Notes under the pieces: model-generated
Told to the model about the DNA's origin: nothing
The model's input: the letters and a program-made list of their open reading frames with translations, nothing else
Database searches by the model: none
Assembly: GCA_037968995.1 (NCBI GenBank)
Contig: JBBKWP010000282.1
Coordinates: 4,483 to 68,482, forward strand
From: JAEXNA01 sp037968995
Lineage (GTDB): Bacteria > Vulcanimicrobiota > Xenobia > Xenobiales > JADMJV01
Reading direction: 5' to 3'
DNA: 64,000 nt
Made by a program: the position numbers and the translations under genes
Shown: positions 16,608-25,404 of the stretch, one piece after another
Layout of the letters: each line of letters opens with the position of its first letter
Numbering within the stretch: position 1 is the stretch's first letter

Positions 16608-17591
16608 CTAAACTTCGTAGATCCCGAGTTCGAAGAGTTGAGCCGTCATATGGCCCGGTAGAACTTGGTCGAATCGCTGCTTGGGAGGGGCAGACGCCAA
16701 CTCCATCATCTTGCGAGGGTCCAGGAGAAAATTCTCGTCTTTCTTTTCCGCTCGGAAGGCGTTTCTTTCCTCAGACGCTGCGGCCGCGAATTCTCGCTCG
16801 AAGTCCAGGATGTCCTGATGATCGCGACTGCGCTCCTCAGCCGCCATGTGCCGTTGTTCCATTCCACGCATGTCCTTCATGCCCATCTCCACGGCGGACT
16901 GAATTTCGCTGGTGGGAGGCATTTCGGTACGCCATCTCTCTTCGTCTTGCTCTTGCTGGAGCTTCAGGGCTTTCTTCTTTCCGCTGACAATCATTCGACC
17001 GAGTTCTCCCTGGACAGCCGGATCGGCCAGTTGACCCGCATTCTGCTGCAGAAAACTGCGCGCGCGATCGGCTTCACTTTTGGTGAACTTGTCGATCTGG
17101 GCACCGTGTTTATTCGCCAAGCTCAATCTGTTGGCTGACTCGAAGCCTTCTCGGGCGGACTTGAACGGGGTGGTCTCAGCGCCGTTCTTCACTTTCGGTT
17201 TTCCCCCGTCATCGGTGAGGACTTTTCCTTTTCCGTGACTTCCGAACTCGGTGTCGTAATGATTTTCCTTAAAAAATTCGTCTTTTAGTTTGCTGAAATC
17301 TTTGCGCATGGAGGACTCGAGGCCCATGCGTTCTTGCAGATTTCCGGTTTGCAGTTTATGAAGACCTTCGTAAGCCTTGTCCGGATAATCGACATGAATG
17401 GAGGTGGACGCGCCGCCAAGGATTCCGCCTCTTTTGATATCCAAGCCTTTGCTCATACTGGCCTTGAGTCGATCAGCCTGCTGCGCGGTCTGCTGCTGCA
17501 TCTGATTGAGTTGCCCCTGCTGCTGCTTGACTTGCGAGGCGCCTTTTATGGTATTGATGATCATTCCAATACCCATCACTGCCCACATCAT
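16608..17591 (-). CDS. hypothetical helical protein with N-terminal hydrophobic segment
   Basis: 327 residues, not recognised. It begins with a hydrophobic segment (MMWAVMGIGMIINTIKGA), then a Gln-rich helix (VKQQQGQLNQMQQQTAQQAD) and a long, charged, mostly helical body with two Met/Glu-rich coiled-coil-like stretches (about residues 215-290). It ends in a short hydrophobic element (LPGHMTAQLFELGIYEV). There is no cleavable signal site. The ATG at 17591 has a GGAGG sequence nine bases upstream, which supports expression. The gene is single, divergent from the spermidine-synthase-like gene across 104 bases. The composition recalls secretion-system substrates or structural proteins, but this is only an impression. 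Confidence 0.6.
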   Translation of the reverse strand: MMWAVMGIGMIINTIKGASQVKQQQGQLNQMQQQTAQQADRLKASMSKGLDIKRGGILGGASTSIHVDYPDKAYEGLHKLQTGNLQERMGLESSMRKDFSKLKDEFFKENHYDTEFGSHGKGKVLTDDGGKPKVKNGAETTPFKSAREGFESANRLSLANKHGAQIDKFTKSEADRARSFLQQNAGQLADPAVQGELGRMIVSGKKKALKLQQEQDEERWRTEMPPTSEIQSAVEMGMKDMRGMEQRHMAAEERSRDHQDILDFEREFAAAASEERNAFRAEKKDENFLLDPRKMMELASAPPKQRFDQVLPGHMTAQLFELGIYEV

Positions 17592-17695
17592 ATCTTGTTG
17601 CCTCCGAAAGAGATTTGGTTCATAGTTACATGGTAGCTCATGACTCGCGCCCTGACAACAGGACGGAGCTCTAGCTTCAAGGAAGTTTCGACGCC

Positions 17696-18565
17696 GTGTA
17701 CAGACTGTCCCGCATAAGACTAACCGTTCTTTTCGTCGCCATTGGTTTCGCTTTCTTCCCTGTCCTCGCGGATACCGGTCGAATTCTCTGGACGCAAAAA
17801 ACTGCCTGGGGAGAAATCCGGGTGCGCCAATCCGCCGATATTCGTCGGCTCTTTTTCCTGGATGGCACCTCGGAGACCGAAGAGTCGAGAATGTCTATCA
17901 AGACGCCCCATCGTCCCGTTCTTAAATACGTCCAGCAGATGGTAGCGGCCACCTCCCTGTGGGAGGCCCAAACTCAAGAAGATTCCAAGACCCTTCGCTT
18001 TCTGGTTGTGGGCTTGGGAGGCGCCGGACTGTCCAACGCCTTGGCTCATCTCTATCCGGAGTCTTCCATCACCTCCATTGAGATCGAACCCGCCGTAGTG
18101 GAGGCCGCCAAGAGATTCTTTTTTTACAAAGAGTCTGAGCGACACGTCACGGTCATCGACGATGCCCGCCACTTTCTAGAGAACGACCACAGCGAATACG
18201 ACGTTATCTATCTCGACGCGTTCGACGGGAGCGAAGTGCCGGAGACGTTACGAACAGTTGAGTTCCTTAGTCTTCTCGACCAGCGTCTCAAGCCCCGAGG
18301 CGCTGTGATAGCCAATGTCCACCTAGTACCCCAGGAAGCCAGCCAACGCTATCGACGGTCGCTTGGAGAGGTCTTTCCCTCCGGGTTTCTCACCAAAGGA
18401 CTGGCCCAGGGAGTCGGAATGTATGGACATCAGGAATTCCCCCGACTGCCCGCGGGCGCTCTTCAGATAAAGCGCTTCCAGCTTCCCCTCGACGACCTTC
18501 TAGAAACCAGCCAGCCTGAAGACCTAGACGACGTCGCCCCGTTCCACGACGAACCCCCGCCGTAG
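17696..18565 (+). CDS. spermidine-synthase-like methyltransferase-fold protein with signal sequence
   Basis: 289 residues. The first 26 residues form a basic plus hydrophobic export-like sequence (LTVLFVAIGFAFFPVLA|D). The rest is a spermidine synthase fold: beta start (ILWTQKTAWGEIRVRQS), SAM-type loop (VVGLGGAGLSNALAHLYP near residue 103), acidic residue (SIEIEP) and YLDAFDGSEVPETL. The polyamine-binding YHE motif is missing, replaced by a HRPVLKYVQQM segment. This matches the divergent family often annotated 'spermidine synthase' or fused to MFS helices, not a proven aminopropyltransferase. Start GTG at 17696 follows AAGGAAG. If truly exported, SAM-type substrates would not be available, so the segment may instead be a membrane anchor. 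It ends ten bases from the convergent Hsp70 gene. Confidence 0.68.
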   Translation: MYRLSRIRLTVLFVAIGFAFFPVLADTGRILWTQKTAWGEIRVRQSADIRRLFFLDGTSETEESRMSIKTPHRPVLKYVQQMVAATSLWEAQTQEDSKTLRFLVVGLGGAGLSNALAHLYPESSITSIEIEPAVVEAAKRFFFYKESERHVTVIDDARHFLENDHSEYDVIYLDAFDGSEVPETLRTVEFLSLLDQRLKPRGAVIANVHLVPQEASQRYRRSLGEVFPSGFLTKGLAQGVGMYGHQEFPRLPAGALQIKRFQLPLDDLLETSQPEDLDDVAPFHDEPPP

Positions 18566-18575
18566 AAATGCAAGT

Positions 18576-21269
18576 CTAAGATTCGCCTTCATCGGCCAGA
18601 CGCAGCCCCAAGGGCAGGGAGTCTCCGTAGAGCGCGGCGGACTCTTCTCTGGTTCGAACCGACTCGCCCCGCAATTGAGCCAGCACGCGCTCTCCCACAC
18701 TTTCAGCCACTAGCGAAGATTCTACGCGGTCCCAAAGATCTGTTGCGAGGTCTCTGAGCGGGTCCCCGCAACGGGCCGCGATGGTCACCAGAGCCAGCTT
18801 CCCAAAGCTAGTACTCTGCCATCGTGACTGTAAGATACTCTCCACCACGGGCGCCACCTCGGTGCCGGAAATCACGTGGCCGACAGCGCTGGGGTCCAAA
18901 GGCTTGCGGGCCGCCAAACGAGCCAGCAACCAGAGTTCCTCACGGCCGCCGTCCAACCGTTCACAAAGCACCTTGGCCAGGGCCAATTTCTCGTCGGTTG
19001 AGATGCGCTCCAAACTGACCGCCATCCGCAACATCTCTTTAGCGTCCTCTTTGCCGGGATTGCCTTTGTTGCGCGTCTTGATGTGCTTTCGACCCGGCAA
19101 GTAAAGAGGATGCACTTGGTCCCAGAGATGGGACTGAGTCTCGTCGCGCAAGCCGGCGGCAACCCGGCGCCAAAGGATGAAAAACTGGGCCTTCACCGCA
19201 TCGTCTCGGGAAAACTGAAGCCAAGCTTGCAAGAGCTTCTCTAACTGCAGAACTCGCCACTCGTCGAGAGGCAGACCGAAACCGGGTCGCAAACAGAACC
19301 CGATACCGTTAAGCCAGGCCGCTTCGTACTCGGGTTCCACCCGGCGCCGGGACTCCATGGCCCAGTAGCTGTCCCATAAAGTTCGCAGCACGACCGAAGG
19401 CCACTCGTCGCGGGGCTGACCCAACACAGTCTCGAGGCCCAAAAGAAGATTCTTGGGGCGGGTCGGCGCGGCTTTCAACTGTTTCGGTTTGTAGGCAAAC
19501 GTCTGAGCCACTAAGCGGCGCGCTTCCTCTACCTCGCTTCGGGCCAGGTCCGCGGACGCAGAACCCGCCACACCGTCTCGCACGGAGAACTCCAGACGAA
19601 ACTCGCCCTTTCGCTCTCCTTTGCAACGGATATCTAAGGTTCCCACGGGAGTGACTTCCGCCTCGAGATGAACCTTGATCTCCTTGTCTTCAGCTCGCTC
19701 GAGATCCACCCGGGTCTGTAGAGTTGGTAGCGGCACGAGATCCGAGAGTCCGACCAGCACCCCCGCTTCGTCTTTCGGCCGCATAGACGAGGAAAAAAGT
19801 GGAAATGCCACCGGCTCACCGACTCTTAGGACAAGCTTAGGCTCCGGCAAGGTCACCAACTGTCCCTCTCGGGTAGAACTGGGTATCACGCAGACCGCCT
19901 GTCGGTCGGCTAAGCCTAAATAGTAAGAGCGGGCGGTCCCGCCTTCGACCACTAAACCATCGGTCAAACGCTGATGGCCGTACCAGGCCGCTCCCCTCGC
20001 AACCGCTAAATGTGCCTCTTCGTTCTCCAGTTCGACAACAGGTGCATCCCGTCCCAACTCCCGATTCCACTGATTCAGAATCTCAAGCACTCTCTGACGC
20101 ACGACTCCTGAGGCGCAGGCGCCGCCGTTGAAGAGAACTCGGGTGGGGAAATGGTCCTCATGGGCATGAAGGAAGCGACTCAGGTGTCTTGGGATAGCCG
20201 GATCCGACTCAAAGGGTAGTCCCAACTCTTTGAGTCCTCGCCCACCGCCCTTCAACAGTATGTCCTCATAGTCGAGGCGGGGGAAAAAACCGTCAAGCAC
20301 CAGATTCAACAGTTCCGCGCGCTCGATCTCGGCGGAAAGCGCTCCGCCCAGCAGCTTAGAACCACTCCCGGGCACCACGACCGTAGCGCGGTCGGGGGCT
20401 TCATCGCCGAGCAGAAGCTCTTTACACGCCCGGCACTGCTGCCGAAGCACCCCCCACTGCAGACCGTTGAGCTTCTCGGGAAGGCGAGGCTCCACCGCGT
20501 ACGCTAATGCGATGTCGAGGTTGTCTCCCCCTAACATCAGGTGGTCGCCCACCGCGACACGTTCAAGTTCGTCTCCCTGGGAGGTGCGAATCAAGGTGAA
20601 GTCGGTGGTTCCTCCGCCGATATCGCAAACCAGCACGACGTCACCTGATTGAAGATGTTTTTTCCAGTCCTTGCGTCGACGCCAGAGCCACGAATAGAAA
20701 GCCGCCTGCGGCTCTTCCAAGAGACGCACCGGAAGACCCACGGAAGCCGCTGCTCCGGCGGTCAATTTGCGAGCCAGGTCGTCAAAACTCGCGGGAATCG
20801 TCAGCACCACTTCACTGCCCTGCAGAGAGTCCTGGGGGAACCGGTAGTTCCAAGCCTCTATGATGTGCTCGAGATAGCGTGTAATAGCCCCCACAGCCGA
20901 AACCGGTTGGAGATCGCCGGCCCGCTCCCAAGGCAACATACGTTCGGTGGGATCCACATTGCGATGAGCCAGCCAGGATTTCGCCGAAACAACACAACGT
21001 CCGGGTACACGCGAACCCTGAAATCGAGCGAACTCACCCACCAAAAACGAGCGTTGGGGGTCCCAGGGGAGCGAAGTGGATTCCGACGGGAGTTCATAAT
21101 CGCCCGGTAGGTAGAGAAAGGATGGCAACAGATCCCGTTCGCCCACCTCCACCGACGAGATCCGCTGGGTGATGGGAACAGTTTCCAGTCGATTCCCTCT
21201 GGGTTCGAACCGCGAGATCGCCGTGTTGGAGGTTCCAAGATCGATACCGACGACTTGACGGCCGGTCAC
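18576..21269 (-). CDS. Hsp70-family protein with C-terminal DUF3731-like domain
   Basis: 897 residues from GTG at 21269, which lies eight bases after the upstream gene's stop with GAGGAA nine bases before it. Hsp70 ATPase motifs are intact: phosphate 1 (VVGIDLGTSNTAI), phosphate 2 (LVCDIGGGTTDFTLI, about residue 210) and an adenosine motif variant (VLFNGGACASGVVRQRV, about 385). No classical substrate-binding domain with EEVD-type tail is seen. Instead a beta region (about 470-590) is followed by about 250 helical residues, including DEWPSVVLRTLWDSYWAMES and GFCLRPGFGLPLDEWRVLQL, which match the DUF3731 pattern of paired Hsp70 proteins. It is the last gene of the TPR-DUF2760-Hsp70-Hsp70 operon. 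Client unknown. Confidence 0.83.
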   Translation of the reverse strand: MTGRQVVGIDLGTSNTAISRFEPRGNRLETVPITQRISSVEVGERDLLPSFLYLPGDYELPSESTSLPWDPQRSFLVGEFARFQGSRVPGRCVVSAKSWLAHRNVDPTERMLPWERAGDLQPVSAVGAITRYLEHIIEAWNYRFPQDSLQGSEVVLTIPASFDDLARKLTAGAAASVGLPVRLLEEPQAAFYSWLWRRRKDWKKHLQSGDVVLVCDIGGGTTDFTLIRTSQGDELERVAVGDHLMLGGDNLDIALAYAVEPRLPEKLNGLQWGVLRQQCRACKELLLGDEAPDRATVVVPGSGSKLLGGALSAEIERAELLNLVLDGFFPRLDYEDILLKGGGRGLKELGLPFESDPAIPRHLSRFLHAHEDHFPTRVLFNGGACASGVVRQRVLEILNQWNRELGRDAPVVELENEEAHLAVARGAAWYGHQRLTDGLVVEGGTARSYYLGLADRQAVCVIPSSTREGQLVTLPEPKLVLRVGEPVAFPLFSSSMRPKDEAGVLVGLSDLVPLPTLQTRVDLERAEDKEIKVHLEAEVTPVGTLDIRCKGERKGEFRLEFSVRDGVAGSASADLARSEVEEARRLVAQTFAYKPKQLKAAPTRPKNLLLGLETVLGQPRDEWPSVVLRTLWDSYWAMESRRRVEPEYEAAWLNGIGFCLRPGFGLPLDEWRVLQLEKLLQAWLQFSRDDAVKAQFFILWRRVAAGLRDETQSHLWDQVHPLYLPGRKHIKTRNKGNPGKEDAKEMLRMAVSLERISTDEKLALAKVLCERLDGGREELWLLARLAARKPLDPSAVGHVISGTEVAPVVESILQSRWQSTSFGKLALVTIAARCGDPLRDLATDLWDRVESSLVAESVGERVLAQLRGESVRTREESAALYGDSLPLGLRLADEGES

Positions 21270-21276
21270 CAAGATG

Positions 21277-23031
21277 TCATTCCTCTTCGTGTCGAACGTT
21301 GAACTCGAGCTTCCAACGTCCCGGACCATCGCGTTCGACGCAATAAAGTTCCAGGGTCCCTAGTTCTGTGGCCACGGTCTCTAGCCGAACAGGAACGGAT
21401 CTGGCATCGGCGCCTTCTTCCTTTAAAGTGGTGCCGATGGCGGCCAGTTGCTCGATCCCAACATCCTCCCACTCTTCGTGAACCTGTCCCACCAAATCTT
21501 CCGACTTCTGTGTCGCACCCAGAAAGGGAAATTCCACGGGTTCTCCGAGAACCAAGCCGAAGTCCTGATCCGGTACTTCTAATGAGGTCCCCTCTTCCAT
21601 GCCTTGAGGCGCGACGCAGACGGCCTTGATGGGGGGTTCGATCCCAGGCACGGCCGGCATAGCGAGTTCCACACCGATGTAGTAAGCTCGAGAAAGCCCA
21701 CCTCGAATGCGGATCCCGTGGCCCTTCTTCACCAAACCGTAGCGGGCCGCTCCTCTGGCCACAGCCAACTCCAAGTCCGTCCCCTCCAGTTGGCGAACGG
21801 GCTCCCCATACCAATGTTCCAGGATGTCCAAAAGTCGGGTGCGCATTTCGGCGGCTTGAAAGACACCCCCGTTGAAGAGAATGGCAGTAGGACGCCGATC
21901 GCCTAAGAAGCCCGAAAGGTGTCGAGTGATGGCGGGGTCCGATTCATAAGGAAGTCCCAGTTCTGTCAGGCCCACTCTGCGATGACTGGTGGGCATGGTT
22001 CCAAGGTCGACCTCCGGGAAAAATCCGCCCAAAAGAACGCGCTCAGCCTCTTCGCGCGAGACGGTAATCTGCAGCGCTCCACCAATCAAAGAGCTTCCGC
22101 GGCCCGGAATGGTAATGGAAAACTCCGAAGGCTCGGAATCTCCCAAAAGCTTTTCCTTAGCTTCTCGGCATCCGTAGGTGAGAACTTGAAACTGCCAGGC
22201 GTCGAGTTTGGTCCCTTCTCCTTTGAGACGTTGGCGCACCGCCATGGCTAAGGCCAGGTCCATATTGTCGCCGCCCAGCAAGATGTGTTGTCCCACCGCT
22301 ACTCGCTCGAGGTCGAGATCGCCGTCGGCTTCGTGCACCTGAATCAAGGAAAGGTCCGTGGTTCCGCCTCCGATATCGCAGACCAAAACCAAATCGCCTT
22401 TTTTGACCTGCTCTCGCCAACTGTCCCCGCAGTTTTCCAGCCATGCGTAGAAAGCGGCTTGAGGCTCCTCAAGTAACGTCACCTGGTTCAAACCGGCGTT
22501 CTTGGCGGCCTCGGCGGTGAGATCTCTCGCGACAGCGTCAAAGGATGCCGGAACCGTCAAAACGACGTCCGCATCGTCTAAGGGTTCCTGCGGATATTCA
22601 AATCTCCAGGCCGACACGAGGTGACGCAGATACTCGGTCGAGGCGGCCACTGGGCTCATCGGCGTCAGGTCCTCAGCGCCTTTCCAGGGGAGGATAGGTT
22701 TACTTCGCTCCACGCCTTCTTGAGACAGCCAGGATTTGGCCGACGATATGAGACGGTCCGGCTTCTTGGCGCCTTCCTTACGCCCGTAGACGCCTACAGC
22801 GCGCAAGTTGACCTCGTCCCAGGGCAGAGAAAGCTGTAAGGCTGACAGTTCGTGAGCACTCGGCAAGTAGAGGAAGGAAGGAAGCGTATTGCGACTCTCC
22901 ACGACCCCGTTGTCAACAAGTTGAGGAATGCCGAAAACGCCTCCCTCGGGTGGGGCGTCCCCGTCCTCGCTCGCTTTGGCGTAAGCCAAGGTACAGTTGG
23001 TGGTTCCTAGATCGATTCCAAACGTTCTCAT
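21277..23031 (-). CDS. Hsp70-family protein, short form (paired partner)
   Basis: 584 residues from ATG at 23031. The ATPase half carries FGIDLGTTNCTLAYA, VLTVPASFDAVARDLT, LVCDIGGGTTDLSLI and AILFNGGVFQAAEMRTRL, so ATP binding is expected. After the ATPase only about 130 residues of beta-rich sequence remain; the helical lid of DnaK is absent. It is clearly paralogous to the following longer Hsp70 (shared LPSFLYLPS, SAKSWL, LPW segments near the N-terminus). Paired genes of this kind next to DUF2760 genes occur in several gram-negative phyla and are distinct from dnaK; they have no settled function. It is eight bases from its partner and 64 bases from the DUF2760 gene, on one likely transcript. 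Confidence 0.85.
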   Translation of the reverse strand: MRTFGIDLGTTNCTLAYAKASEDGDAPPEGGVFGIPQLVDNGVVESRNTLPSFLYLPSAHELSALQLSLPWDEVNLRAVGVYGRKEGAKKPDRLISSAKSWLSQEGVERSKPILPWKGAEDLTPMSPVAASTEYLRHLVSAWRFEYPQEPLDDADVVLTVPASFDAVARDLTAEAAKNAGLNQVTLLEEPQAAFYAWLENCGDSWREQVKKGDLVLVCDIGGGTTDLSLIQVHEADGDLDLERVAVGQHILLGGDNMDLALAMAVRQRLKGEGTKLDAWQFQVLTYGCREAKEKLLGDSEPSEFSITIPGRGSSLIGGALQITVSREEAERVLLGGFFPEVDLGTMPTSHRRVGLTELGLPYESDPAITRHLSGFLGDRRPTAILFNGGVFQAAEMRTRLLDILEHWYGEPVRQLEGTDLELAVARGAARYGLVKKGHGIRIRGGLSRAYYIGVELAMPAVPGIEPPIKAVCVAPQGMEEGTSLEVPDQDFGLVLGEPVEFPFLGATQKSEDLVGQVHEEWEDVGIEQLAAIGTTLKEEGADARSVPVRLETVATELGTLELYCVERDGPGRWKLEFNVRHEEE

Positions 23032-23095
23032 ACGATACTCTTTCTCCACATGGAGAGCCCTCTAAAACCTACAGGTTCAGTGCGGCTCGAACGGT

Positions 23096-23584
23096 TCAGT
23101 CGAGTTCGACTTCGGCGGGCAGCAAGATATCGGCAGCCCCCAGTACCGGCAATTGGTCTCTCTCCAGGCGCCAACCGTGATGCCGCAACACTCCTGAGAA
23201 AGGCGGGTCACCCTCGACCTTCCCTACCAGCGCAATTTCATGGGCGTCGAAACCCAATTCAACGTCTACGCGTTCGCCTTCTTTTTGCTCCATCACTGGA
23301 ACCAGAGTGAGATACTGCTGCAAGATCTGCCGACAGCCCTTCTGCATGCCCCGAGCCACGGAGCCCACTTGAGCGTCAGGAAAGCCCGAAAGATCTTCCT
23401 GCAGAAAGTCGATAAAACGACCCTCCTTTTGGAAGGCAGCCAAAAGCTGAGCCGATGAAGACGTCGCTTTCACGGGCTCAGGTAAGGCCAACTGGTTCTC
23501 TTGCATCAACTCGGCAATCTTCTCAGACGTCGGGTTGTTTCTCAGGCAACGAAAGAATGCTTTAAAAGCTAGCGCCAATCCCAA
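23096..23584 (-). CDS. DUF2760 domain protein
   Basis: 162 residues starting at TTG (23584), with GAGGG about nine bases upstream inside the end of the TPR gene. The N-terminus is a short hydrophobic/basic helix (LALAFKAFFRCLRNN), followed by a linker and the DUF2760 core: QLLAAFQKEGRFIDFLQEDL, then DAQVGSVARGMQKGCRQIL and SGVLRHHGWRLERDQLP. DUF2760 proteins are commonly encoded directly before paired Hsp70-like genes, exactly as here, and are uncharacterised. I infer that it is a cofactor or adaptor of the two Hsp70 proteins. There are no catalytic motifs. Alternative: a membrane-associated partner, given the N-terminal helix. Confidence 0.85.
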   Translation of the reverse strand: MGLALAFKAFFRCLRNNPTSEKIAELMQENQLALPEPVKATSSSAQLLAAFQKEGRFIDFLQEDLSGFPDAQVGSVARGMQKGCRQILQQYLTLVPVMEQKEGERVDVELGFDAHEIALVGKVEGDPPFSGVLRHHGWRLERDQLPVLGAADILLPAEVELD

Positions 23585-23588
23585 AACA

Positions 23589-25175
23589 TTAGCCCTCGGG
23601 AAGGTCTTTCATCCAGGCCCGATACAGTTCCGTTTCGTCGAGGCTCTCGATGTCCCGGAGATAACGTCCGGTGTGACGGGAAAGTCCCGCCGCGCGAGCG
23701 ATCTCAAGAGCGTCTCGAAAGGCACCGACGGCTTCGGGATAGCGCTTCAGTTGTCGGTAAAGAATACCTAACTCATAGTGCGCCTCCGCACGCCAGGCTT
23801 GGGGACCCTTTTCGGGTAGCTCTTCGATGGACTCGAGGTGAAGCTTCTCTGCTTTCGCGTAATCCTTGGTCAGACGGCAGATGACGCCCTTTAAGGTTTT
23901 CAAAAACGCCAATTCGCGATCCATCTGCTGCTCGCTGAAAATCGCCTCGGCTTTGGTGGCGACTTCGTTGGCTTCAAGCGACCGGTCGGCCTTCACGTAG
24001 GCCTGCGCCAAGTCCATATAGACGCGTCCCAGGTTGATCTGGTCTTCCACGTATTGGAAAAGTCCGATGCTTTCCTTAAGATTTGTGATGGCCTCTTCGG
24101 TGATGCCGACCTGAATCAAGGACCGACCAAGGTTGCGGTAACTGTACCCGAGTGCGTAGTAGTTGCCGTTGCGGGACGAGATATCGAGATCTCGACGAAA
24201 ATATTTGACGGCGGTCTCGTAATCTTCGCGGATCATATAGACTTGACCCAATTTACCGTAGAGGGTCGCCAGTTCAGAGTTGGCTCCAAGGCGACGACAG
24301 ATGGACTCCGCCTTCTTGTAGGAGAAGATCGCTTCTTCCATCCGATTGTTCGCGGCGAAGGTGCGTCCAATGGAGTCGTAAACCTTAGCTTGACCGTACC
24401 GGCAACCGGCCAACTTGTAGATGCGCAGGCCCTCCAAGTGATGCTCGAGAGTCTGGCGGTGAGCCCCCCTCATACTGCACATCACTCCGAGATAGCGTCG
24501 ACTGGCAGCCGCTTCCAAGCTGGGCTGGTCACCCAGGACGTCAAGAGCCTTCTGGAACGCCTCGGAGGCCGCTTGATTATTTCCTGTGCGAAAGTAGTAG
24601 AGTCCGAACTGAGAGTTATAAAGCGCGGCCAACTCCCGTTCCGCCGAATCCTCGGGCGTCTCCGGCACGAAAGCTTTGGCATCCAGCAGAAGGTTCTTAG
24701 CCTCTTCGAGCTCTCCGGTTCGTCCCGCGCTGGCCGCGATGTGACACATCGCCTCGGCTTTCTTTTGCACCAGACCGAGTTCGTCTGCCACTTCTCGAGC
24801 CTCTTGAAAATGGTCTCTCGCCTCTTCTCGCTCCCCCCTACGGGACATAGTGACTCCCAGCCCCAACAGTGCCTCAGCCACAGCACTTCGCTCGTCGCCC
24901 TCAAGCTCAGACTCCACCACTCGACGGTACTCTCGCTGGGCTCGATCCCAGCGACCCACGACCTGGCACGCCTTGGCGTAGCGATTTCGCGCTTTGGCCA
25001 CGTTGAATTCCCGACCGTCGCCGGAAAGCTTCTGGGCGGTCTTCAAGACCCGGTCGAAATGTCGCAACGCGGCCGAATAGTCAAGCCTCTTGAGAAGCTC
25101 TTCGCCTTGCTCCATCAACTCCTCGAAAGGACGTTCCTCTTCCATCTTGGAGAGCAATTGTTCGGTTGTGCTCAT
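23589..25175 (-). CDS. TPR-repeat protein heading the Hsp70 operon
   Basis: 528 residues built almost entirely of tetratricopeptide repeats (about 11-12 units between residues 18 and 505), for example YSAALRHFDRVLKTAQ, ERELAALYNSQFGLYYFRTG and ATLYGKLGQVYMIREDYETA. There is no signal peptide or membrane helix, so it is likely cytoplasmic. TPR proteins are classical Hsp70 partners, and this gene is four bases from DUF2760 and upstream of both Hsp70 genes, so a co-chaperone or client-adaptor role is a fair inference. A candidate promoter lies at 25243-25270. Start is ATG at 25175. Bacterial regulators with TPR arrays (Rap/LuxR type) are unlikely, because no DNA-binding domain is present. Confidence 0.82.
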   Translation of the reverse strand: MSTTEQLLSKMEEERPFEELMEQGEELLKRLDYSAALRHFDRVLKTAQKLSGDGREFNVAKARNRYAKACQVVGRWDRAQREYRRVVESELEGDERSAVAEALLGLGVTMSRRGEREEARDHFQEAREVADELGLVQKKAEAMCHIAASAGRTGELEEAKNLLLDAKAFVPETPEDSAERELAALYNSQFGLYYFRTGNNQAASEAFQKALDVLGDQPSLEAAASRRYLGVMCSMRGAHRQTLEHHLEGLRIYKLAGCRYGQAKVYDSIGRTFAANNRMEEAIFSYKKAESICRRLGANSELATLYGKLGQVYMIREDYETAVKYFRRDLDISSRNGNYYALGYSYRNLGRSLIQVGITEEAITNLKESIGLFQYVEDQINLGRVYMDLAQAYVKADRSLEANEVATKAEAIFSEQQMDRELAFLKTLKGVICRLTKDYAKAEKLHLESIEELPEKGPQAWRAEAHYELGILYRQLKRYPEAVGAFRDALEIARAAGLSRHTGRYLRDIESLDETELYRAWMKDLPEG

Positions 25176-25242
25176 GTCTTAATACCCTCGGTCCGCCCGC
25201 GATGCGGCGATTTTGTTGGCGCCTTCGGCGCAGGCTTCAAAA

Positions 25243-25270
25243 GTCTTACTGATTTTTTTTCAATGGTCAA
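25243..25270 (-). promoter_or_regulatory. candidate sigma-70-type promoter for the TPR/DUF2760/Hsp70 operon
   Basis: On the minus strand TTGACC (25270-25265) is followed after 16 bases by TAAGAC (25248-25243). The -35 box is good and the -10 box weak. The start of the TPR gene is about 65 bases further on. A GC-rich hairpin (GCGCC-TTC-GGCGC, 25219-25231) falls in the expected leader. The call rests on pattern only. Confidence 0.35.
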
Positions 25271-25377
25271 GATTGACCGCCATCCTCAGTGCGTTCCGTC
25301 CATGAGCACCTGGCAGGTTCTAGACCTCTGAGGTCTCGACATCTGGCTGAGGTACTTGGATCACGCCGTGCTCCTCA

Positions 25378-25404
25378 AGCTCATTGAGCTCATTGAGCTC
25401 ACGG
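25378..25404. repeat. short tandem repeat, 9-base unit
   Basis: AGCTCATTG occurs twice in tandem (25378-25386, 25387-25395), followed by a degenerate third copy (AGCTCACGG). The unit length of 9 keeps reading frames. It lies in the divergent control region and could be an operator array or a chance slippage product. Confidence 0.5.
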
